In this document: positions 56,480 to 64,000 of the stretch, in pieces
Layout of the letters: every line of letters begins with the position of its first letter
Numbering within the stretch: the first letter of the stretch is position 1
Assembly: GCA_944472135.2 (NCBI GenBank)
Contig: OX235263.1
Coordinates: 20,265,379 to 20,329,378, forward strand
From: Trichobilharzia regenti
Lineage: Eukaryota; Platyhelminthes; Trematoda; Strigeidida; Schistosomatidae
Direction of reading: 5' to 3'
DNA length: 64,000 nt
Notes under the pieces: model-generated
Seen by the model: only the letters and a program-made list of their open reading frames with translations
The model's database searches: none
Told to the model about the DNA's origin: nothing
Position numbers and translations under genes: made by a program

Positions 56480-56662
56480 ACCCTAACTATAAAGCTTGCT
56501 ACAGTGCCGTTGTCGTACAGCTGTTGAATAAGGTTGACTAATATTTGGGGTACACCGTAGTACTCGAGTAAATTCCAAATTACTTCGCGGTCAACGCTGT
56601 CTGCTGAAGGCCTTCTCGAAGTCTATAAAGTTGAGGTACAGGTTTGATTGCCGTTCCATGCT
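56480..56662 (-). mobile_element. Inverted RTE LINE RT segment (left arm of a foldback)
   Basis: Minus strand encodes LYLNFIDFEKAFSRQR-like and REVIWNLLEYYGVPQILVNL, IQQLYDNGT. The same RT segment lies in plus sense immediately to the right, from 56676. Arms of about 158 bases face each other across a short spacer. Confidence 0.8.
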
Positions 56663-56675
56663 TTGTTCGATGAAT

Positions 56676-57890
56676 GGCAATCAAACCTGTACCTCAACTT
56701 TATAGAATTTTAGAAGGCCTTCAACAGACAGTGTTGACCGCGAAGTAATTTGGAAATTACTCGAGTACTACAGCGTGAAGCGCCCAAATATTCATCAACC
56801 TTATTCAACAGCTGTACGACAATGGAACATGTCAAGTCATCCACAACGAAAAACTCAGCGAGGCGTTTGGAATAAACACAGGAGTCAGACAAGGCGCGCT
56901 TATTATCACCAATGATATTCCTAATTGTGGTGGACTGGATTATGCGTCAGACAGTGGGAAATGAGAAGACAGGTATATCCTGGACCGACGTGAAGAACCT
57001 AGAAGACCTGGATTTAGCGCGTGGATGATTTATGTTTGATGTCACACAAAATTGAAGACTTACAAGCGAAAACCAACAAACTGGTTGAAGAAGCAGCCGG
57101 TGAAGACAGGACTCCAAGTGAACATAGACGAGACGGAGGTTATAAAAATAACCAGCCAACAACAACAACAACAGCAGCAGCAACATCCAGCGCCAATCAT
57201 CATCAACAGGAGGGATCTGAAAGAGGTTACTTCATTCACTTATCTGGCCAGGGAGCATTGTCTTAACTACAGGGAGTCGGAACGGACGAGGATGCCAAAT
57301 CGAGCGAGAATCGGGAAGGCGAGAAACACAGACATTCATCTGGAAATCTTCGTCACTCAGCCAGCATCAACAACAAAATTCAGTCGGATTTTCAATACAA
57401 ACGTCAAGTCAGTCACTTCTTCTATGCGGATCACAAACTTGGCGGGCGGGTCACAAAGAATATTTCCAATAGCCTGTTGCAGACTAAACTTTTATCAACA
57501 ACTCTCTTCACTGGATCTATACTGAAGATCAGATGGCCGGGCCGGAAAGAATCACCAACAAGGAACTATGGGAACAAACAAAGCAAGAACCAATCGCCAC
57601 AAAAAATATGCAGGAGAAAGTGCAGATGGATCAGACACTCGCTGAAGAGACCACCGGGTGACATCGCGCGTCAAGCCATTGTTCGAGCAGAACCCGAAAG
57701 GGAAGCGGTGAGTGGGTCGTCGGTGCAAGGGTGACATGGAGGAGATCGTGTGAAGAGGAGTTGAAAGAGTATGGACTAACATGGATGCAGGTGAAAAAAG
57801 TATAGCAGAAGACAGAAGTGGCAAGTGGAGACTTGCAGTTGAAGCCGTCCTATGTTCCACTAGGAACCCAAGGGAACAGTAATAATAATA
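56676..57890 (+). mobile_element. RTE-type LINE, 1.2-kb 3' part
   Basis: Plus strand from RT motif 2 to the tail: LYLNFIEF, a decayed EVIW-like stretch, QESDKARLLSPMIFLIVVDW, IMRQTVGNEKTGIS, LEDLDLARG where LEDLDFADD is expected, TGLQVNIDETEVIKITSQQQ, SRIFNTNVKSVTSSMRITNL, QMDQTLAEETTG-like remains, and a tail CTATGTTCCACTAGGAACCC with (AATAAT)n. A CAACAACAACAACAGCAGCA run encodes a poly-Gln stretch near 57160. The catalytic Asp pair is lost. Confidence 0.87.
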
Positions 57891-57899
57891 AATGAATAC

Positions 57900-58635
57900 A
57901 GTGTTGCTATGATCATTTATTAACATAAACATTATATTATTTAGATATCTGTCGGTAAAATTGCAAAATGGTACAAAGTTTTATGAGGTGGTTATTTGGA
58001 CGGCTTCAGATTTGTTGCTAGTGTCCGTGACAGTAAATGTTGTCTCATAGTCATCATATCTAGCTAGGCTTAGAACTTCAAATTATATTTTCATAATTTT
58101 ATATTGCTACATATGCTGTATATATTGCATGTAGTTCAGCGACGAGTCAATTTCCGCCGAATCCATTCACTTCTTAGATATAAAGTCGCAATTATACATA
58201 CAATAATTTGTGTGTGTGTATAGATTAAGGTTTTTCAGACAAGAATAAAAATTAGTTAGGATTAGTTGTTTTTGTCATAAAAATTTTTCAAAAATATGCA
58301 ATTAATGACCCGATTGTAACTAGAGGGAGAGAAGATTAATAAGAGAGTAGTGTTGATGATTTTTTTTAAAAAAAGGTATAGTTGTTAACGTTGAATAAGT
58401 GTAATAATTCGAATTACGTAATAAGACGAGTAATTTAATGAGTGAGTTGTGTGTGATTCAGATTCACCTTGAAAAGAAAGGAAAATATAGAAATACATAA
58501 GAGTTGACAAGAAATACAAGAGTTACAGTGAGTCAGGGAAAACAAGTACACAAACATCAGGTGATTAGGAATCGTCAAGATTGTTATAATGATAGTAGAA
58601 ATGGTTGAATAGTTTTTTTTTCTTTTGTATGCGTT
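57900..58635. other. AT-rich intronic or intergenic DNA
   Basis: No exon or repeat was recognised. Confidence 0.35.
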
Positions 58636-58639
58636 GCTC

Positions 58640-59000
58640 CGATTCGTCTATCTGAATGGCTAAGGCTTCAGCAGTGCAAAGGAAAGGGAAAGGAAATGCG
58701 TTTGTCAGGCGTTTGTTTCAGACCAAGGCGTTTGATTATCACACTCCTTATGCAACCATGAGTGATGGTGTTCTCCGACCATTTTAGACAGGATACGCAT
58801 CGGACCATCAATGCAGCAAGCTTCACAGCAACAGGTGAGCCAATATACACACAAAGCAGTGGACAGATATGAGATATTGTCCTCGAGGCTACTGCAGACC
58901 AAAGGACAGCTGGACAAATCTACTCTTAGCGTTGCTGCGAAGGTTGTTCTTCTTACAAAAAGCTGAAATTCTTCTCTTAAGGATACTGTTTACTCAAACA
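58640..59000 (-). pseudogene. Penelope-like endonuclease fragment
   Basis: Minus strand: FAATLRVDLSSCPLVCSSLE, DNISYLSTALCVYWLTCCCE, ACCIDGPMRILSKMVGEHHH, SWLHKE. This aligns with the linker and GIY-YIG domain of the other PLE copies (FNAATLR..., L..KIS.L.T..CVYQFTC.CGA.YIGR, R.LSKRV.EHHP.WL). One frame change separates it from the tail at about 58640. Confidence 0.78.
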
Positions 59001-59009
59001 GGGATTATT

Positions 59010-60780
59010 TAGACTATGCCAAAGTGGGCTATACCAGATTTCATGTGCTTGTTGGGTTTTCATCTTCCTGCTTTTTACTAAATGTCACTTATAAGGGAAC
59101 ACTTCAATAGAAGTGGATCACAAATAAGCCTTACAGAGGGTCACCTAGATTATTTCATAAAAAAGTATTCAATCTTTCCCTCCATCTCGTTTGATGACGT
59201 TAAGAAAGACGGGTGGTCATGGAAGTACAAAATGTGCTACGCATACAAGGACTATTTACTTATTTACACGTCTTAGTCTAACTGAGTACCCAACAAAGTC
59301 TGCTGATGTCTCATTAAAAATCTGAAAGAAAAAGTACTGAAAAAATATTTTTCTTTTTTGGCTTTCTGATAAATTATCAACACTGTCAACTTAGATTTGT
59401 TTTTAAAAAAAACACAACAAATTCGCATAATTTTAATGGTCAAAATATCTCCTCTCCTTCCTTCTATTCTGTTCGACTCAACTTACTTCAATCCACCGTA
59501 ATTTAACAAACAGTCAGTAGTTATAAAACATCAACAATATAACCACAATCTCTTTAATTCTATCTGATTAGTTCATGTGCTTTTGATCGAAAAATGTGAT
59601 AGTGTACAGAAAGAAAAAAAGAAAAACTATGTGTATTTATGAATTAAAGTCATGATATTATAAAAGATAAAAAAGCTTGATCTATAGTTGAAAAGAAATT
59701 TGCATATAAATGAGATATTAATCGTCAATCGCCTTCTGCTTATTTCATCATATATATATACATTTAATTCAACCACTCCCCACCCCTGAAAATATTTCTC
59801 TCACTGAACGCTTACACCAGCAACAACAACCTGTTCCTTTCTCTCTTGTCATCATCTTATTTTTTCTTAATGACATCTTTTAGTTTTCTTTACAAATGCG
59901 ATGCGGTTTTTTCTCTCTCTGTTTTTTTTTCTGTTGTTGATGTTTTCGACTTTGTTCTTGAATGTGTTTCTTCAAAATATGAAAGGATAGTTTGTGCAGA
60001 CTAGAGAAGGCGAAAAATGAGGGGTGTTGGGCGGGGGGAGGAATGAGTAGCATTCTACTAATTTGTATCCTATCTGTCAGTGTACATTCCTGTGTCAGCT
60101 TATTATTATTATTATTGCTGGGTAAGACTGGCTATAGACATGAGAAGAAATAGTGCATCTGAAGAATTTAAATTTCAGCAATTATAAAATTGAAGATGTT
60201 ATGAAAATATTTGTATTTTCACATTTATGTTTACACCAAAATGAAATCATAAATTAACATATATATATATATATATGAAATACTTTAGTTTTCATTTTAC
60301 AGCTATACTCATAATCGATTCATACATAGAACAATGACTGTAGCCCGAATAACTCTTCCGTGAGATAAGCATGAAGTGAAGTCTATACGCGCTGATTTAT
60401 CTTATGACCTATTTACGAAGCCACTGGCTTCACTGGCTGCCTACGATTGCCTTACCTAACAACCACCATCATCAAATCAGCGATGGACTCAAATAGACAT
60501 TGGTGAGGGTCAGTAGAAGACTGCCGCTGCCTCTCTTTCTGCTCCTATCCGGAAAAAGTGTGTAAACTCTTATCAGTCTCTGGTTCTGACACGTAACAGT
60601 TAGCAATGGAACTGTGACGCTCCCAAACTTTTTCAGGACACCAAGTTCCTTTTTTAGGAAAAGAGTAGCTAAACACATATCTGAGATCGATAGCAAGGTT
60701 GATCATGATGAAGCCTGGTAGAATATTCAGCTACCTGTCCATGCAGCCGTAAATTGTTATTTATTTATTTATTTGTCACT
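59010..60780. other. AT-rich sequence with simple repeats
   Basis: Poly-A and poly-T runs, a short AT microsatellite at 60257-60276 and (TTA)n near 60101. No gene was recognised. An open frame at 59082-59276 has no known motif and was not accepted. Confidence 0.35.
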
Positions 60781-60784
60781 GCTT

Positions 60785-60985
60785 CACGTTCCCAGTGGAA
60801 CATACGGCTTCAAGCTAGAAGCTTGAAGTTTCAGTAGCAGGGGTGTTTATTTTTATAGGATAGGGTTGCTAGCCTCATGCACAACCTCCCCTCTTTCCCA
60901 TTCGGTCGAGGATCGAAACTCGGATCACCTTCGTGGTTGGTGAACATTCTACCGCTTTGCCAGCGATGCACTACCATGCAGCTGT
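60785..60985 (-). repeat. tRNA-headed SINE, type A
   Basis: Minus-strand copy: tail complement CCCAGTGGAACATACGGCTT, ATAGGATAGGGTTGCTAGCC, B-box complement GGATCGAAACTCGG near 60911, head end CTTTGCCAGCGATGCAC. Confidence 0.82.
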
Positions 60986-61079
60986 GAAGGGCATTAATAA
61001 CCTAAAACTAAAAGTGAGTAAAAGTCAATGGATTTCCACTACTTCATCCGAACTGATTTCGCACGGCTGGGAATAAGGT

Positions 61080-61640
61080 AAGGAGAGAATGCTGCTTAGA
61101 CAAAAAGTAACAAAAGTCTTCTCAACGACCAGGAACATTAGTGGGTGACAAAAAAGGGAGAAGAGATGGAAAAGGCATCAGTGTTAGGCAACATCAGAAA
61201 ACTGTTTAGGCTTATCAAGAAAAACAGGAGGCCAAAGACAAATAAATGATAAGCGAGACATTCTGTGAGAAAAACTACACCTTAATTAGCTATCAGGAAA
61301 GATGACTGGAAGGAGCTATATCGAGTCTTAGCCAAAAAAAGGAAAATTAACCTATTAAACTTTAAAGCTTCATAGATTTAGATGGTTAGGATATTTGTTA
61401 CGCACGCCTAGCCATCGCCTTCCTCGACAGTCAATGTTGGTTGACATAGAATTAGTTTGGTGAAGACCTGTAGATGGTCAAACCAAAACATGACTTAATC
61501 AGTCAATGAAATCCATAACAGCTAACTTAAGCCATGTAGGGAGGCATAGGCTGCTTTGCTGGTTGTGGTTCTTCGGATTCTAAGAACCAATAGCTGGAGA
61601 CAACTGTTGGTTTGGCTCATAATCATTCTCGTTGGAGTAG
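61080..61640 (+). mobile_element. Third LINE family fragment, internally deleted
   Basis: Plus strand: WVTKKGEEMEKASVLGNIRK then LFRLIKKNRRPKTNK, which in related elements lies between endonuclease and RT (E.A...GN.R.LF.LI...). After a deletion, LHRFRWLGYLLRTPSHRLPR and a QTKT*LNQSMKSITAN-like stretch with LSHVGRHRLLCWLWFFGF follow. This is the (H)RWLGHVLRM..HRLPRR...GQ.KTW C-terminus of the same element. It differs from the RTE copies elsewhere in the window. Confidence 0.7.
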
Positions 61641-62399
61641 ATATATTCACTTCTCATGTTCTACCATATCCGATAAAACGCTATTGTTCTTGCATATTAC
61701 TGTTCTTTCTCCATGACGTCTCTGCTTTTCATCATCCTTTTGAATCTCTTCTTTTTTCATGTGAACTTGAACTGGCTCATTTCTGTGGAAAGTTCTGTGT
61801 TGCGACCGGTCAGTCAGTTGTCAAATGCTAAAGTTTAAGAAACTTAGTGACACTATCAACCGTTTTCCACACGGTAAATGACAATTACTCGTATACTTTA
61901 TGCTATCGATTGTTCTACAAGAAATAAACTAGTAGAGTACTTAGTTGGCTAACCAAAAACAAAGAAAGTTGTTAACAGTTATGTTTAATGGCTGAATTTA
62001 ATTTGCAAAGAAGAATGCATAATCTGAAGTTCCAGCAAGCATGAAGAAGGCAACAGATCCACAGTTAAGCGAATTGATTCACCGATTCACCATCTTTATT
62101 GTCAAAGGCCTGTATTGCGGAGATTCTACTGGTGTGGCAGTAATTCAGCATACTCGGGATGTTATGATAATATTCCGTATTACCTGTCACATTTTTCATA
62201 AGTTTATTTCTATGCGTTGTTTGAATGCAATAACATTCAGTATATCCAGTTCCCTCCCAAGTTTATTCTCAATCTATTATCACTCTAAAAGCGTAGTGTG
62301 ATCTTAAAACAAATAGTAATAAATGTTTGAAATGTTACACAGATCAATTATGAACTATCAATCAACCCCATGATCCATATATGATACTTTTTTCTACAT

Positions 62400-62660
62400 A
62401 ACATGCAGTGTGACGCACTACTTATAAGTGAATGGTGTTTTGAGTATAATTTATTGTCCATAACATACATTTTAATTTGTAAATTTCGAATATATGCACA
62501 CATAAAGAAAACAAAGGAGAAGATTTTCATTGTTAATGAAATCATCTTTAGAGGCTGGAAAACCGTGTTCACATTTATTAAAACACGTATAGTAGTCTAT
62601 TGTTGAGTGATAGGTGGTGATGTAATTGATATCATTACTGAAGATCGGTTTTCGCAATGA
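62400..62660 (-). pseudogene. Penelope-like 5' segment
   Basis: Matches the segment at 24287-24540 at the nucleotide level (CTATTGTTGAGTGATAGG against CTATTGTTGAGTAATAGC) and keeps frame-broken remains of its protein. On the minus strand it follows the tail at 62824-63015. Confidence 0.5.
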
Positions 62661-62823
62661 AATAGTAAGTCAATAACACAAAGGGAAGAGAGCGTCTGAA
62701 ATAAAGTAGTTGTGTGTTTACTTGATAAACGTGTATAGGATGAGAAATTGTACTAAAGGAACATATAAGAGTGATGATAGTGAATTAATTACCGAAAATA
62801 AAATCTAACGCTAAGGAAAGATA

Positions 62824-63015
62824 TTAAGACCATAGTAGAATAAGAGATAGAACAAACATTTTATGTGCACAGAGATCGAGGTTATCCTGACGAATCGCCA
62901 ACACCAATGCCACACAAAAATGGCGAAACCTAACACCCACTCTGACATTCTGTCTTACTTTGTAGATAATCTTAAAAGACAACTCTGGTGGAGATGCATG
63001 GTCTGAGTTCACCAT
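62824..63015 (-). pseudogene. Penelope-like tail fragment
   Basis: Minus strand: NSDHASPPELSFKIIYKVRQ, NVRVGVRFRHFCVALVLAIR, QDNLDLCAHKMFV. This is the same end segment as at 6218-6409 and 24725-24922. Confidence 0.75.
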
Positions 63016-63019
63016 GCAC

Positions 63020-63900
63020 TTTAGAAATGAACTAGAAATTATCTTACATTGTCCTCTTGCTAACCATGCTGATTAATGTTCGGAGATAAGTTTGAAAAAG
63101 ATAGTTTCATCGATAAAGAAACTTTTCTTCCCTAATTGGTGTTTTTGTACTTCATGAATCGATGTGTGTATTCCCTGATGTTACTACTACTTAATTACTA
63201 CGGATGCCTTCACAGTCAGCAGCATAATTTTCGCCTCTTTTTTCTTGTGCTAATAATAATTTAAAAGGTGGAAAACTTTACTGACTTTATTAAATCCGAA
63301 GTTCCAAATTGATTTTCATCTTCCATCGGAAAATTAAAATGGCTTGAATGTGAAACGAAAACATCACTAAAAATAGATTCCATTTTGTTACAGCTGATTT
63401 TGCTAATGGGCACCAAGAAATACAGTCTGGACTTAGATGTTTCTGGCCTATGTTGCTAAACGTTTTGACAAATGCAGCCTTGGTAGTGACTAAAAACATT
63501 TTTGGTTAGCCAGTTAAGTAAAGTAAAATGGGCAGTTTTTTAAAGTGTACTTGCTCGAATAAAATTATCCAAAGTAAACTATGGTTTCGAATGTCATTTT
63601 AAAGTTTTACTCCTCTTTCTCTTGGGGTTCACTTACCACTATTAGTTTCAATGAAAATTTCGTGATGAATTAACATCAGCCATAGATCATTGAGAACCAT
63701 GGAGCATTGAGCATGCGGACACGTCCCAGTTTGAATCTCTACAGCAGTGTACACCCACGACTGCTCTATGGATCGAACCCTGCACATTCAGCGAATTCGC
63801 CAATCTGTGAATTCTAACTTTACTAATATTCTCACATTCGTTTATTTATCTTCTTATTCGCCATAGTTCAAACTCAAACTTCAAATTGTTCTTCTGATAA
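63020..63900. other. AT-rich sequence, nothing firm
   Basis: A tRNA-like box (ATGGATCGAACCCTGCA near 63770) hints at a degenerate SINE or R2 piece. No exon was seen. Confidence 0.3.
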
Positions 63901-63904
63901 ATGT

Positions 63905-64000
63905 TGACACTCAGATTAGTTTGAGGTGATCAACAGGAAGCTTTGGCTACACCTGCGTTTTGTGCTTGTCGGTACTCACTAGTCAGTAAAGCGTATCCGC
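63905..64000 (-). repeat. Dispersed repeat family R1, cut by the window end
   Basis: AGGTGATCAACAGGAAGCTT, GGCTACACCTGCGTTTTGTG and ACTAGTCAGTAAAGCGTATC match R1. The tRNA-like part lies beyond the window. Confidence 0.6.

Noticed and set aside
59082..59276. 64-codon open frame on the plus strand
   Set aside because: No motif, no splice context linking it to the transporter, and it lies next to Penelope-like remains. Chance frame.
63380..63465. Frame after the acceptor TTTGTTACAG at 63383-63392
   Set aside because: Good acceptor and phase-0 start, but the translation soon reaches a stop and has no SLC6 similarity.
54741..64000. TM12 and C-terminal exon
   Set aside because: No stretch with the expected aromatic-rich TM12 pattern and a phase-0 acceptor was recognised. 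It probably lies downstream, but a diverged exon could be missed.

Overview
The window is eukaryotic, AT-rich, and looks like schistosome (Schistosoma, blood fluke) nuclear DNA. It carries small exons separated by long introns. The introns are packed with decayed RTE-type and CR1-type LINEs, Penelope-like elements with GIY-YIG endonuclease domains, tRNA-headed SINEs and SINE-like units with a hammerhead-type core. That combination is typical of blood flukes. The genus rests on protein and repeat recognition, and the species was not settled.

Only one host gene is visible. Ten plus-strand exons between 3602 and 54740 encode most of a sodium- and chloride-dependent neurotransmitter transporter of the SLC6 family, closest to invertebrate serotonin transporters (SERT). 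In order they cover TM2, TM3 with extracellular loop 2, TM4, TM5, TM6, TM7, loop 4 to TM8, the TM8 exit, TM9-TM10, and TM11. About 1.4 kb of coding sequence is spread over 51 kb. Phases agree at every junction but one: the frame slips around 51083-51085 between TM9 and TM10. The TM1 exon(s) are not seen upstream, and the exon(s) for TM12 and the C-terminus are not seen downstream, so the gene is partial at both ends.

The rest is intron and repeat. In 1-18000 there is a perfect 46-bp palindrome, Penelope-like (PLE) fragments, several minus-strand RTE LINE 3' ends (the longest at 14545-16440) and AT microsatellites. In 18000-30000 there are three exons close together, a truncated 7SL (SRP) RNA copy at 21091-21284, and a PLE cluster (22455-27235) into which a young RTE LINE inserted with a 15-bp target duplication. 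In 30000-48700 (most of the 12.7-kb intron 7 and its flank) there are hammerhead-bearing SINE-like units, more RTE LINEs, a CR1-like LINE, a second CR1 copy split by an RTE insertion with an 11-bp duplication, and a possible solo LTR pair. In 48700-64000 there are the last three exons, a head-to-head inverted RTE copy (56480-57890), further PLE fragments and a third LINE family.

The elements interact. Type-A SINEs end in the same tail as the RTE LINE, which suggests that LINE mobilised them. No bacterial-type features, CRISPR arrays or intact autonomous transposons were found. Repeat boundaries are approximate unless a target duplication fixes them.
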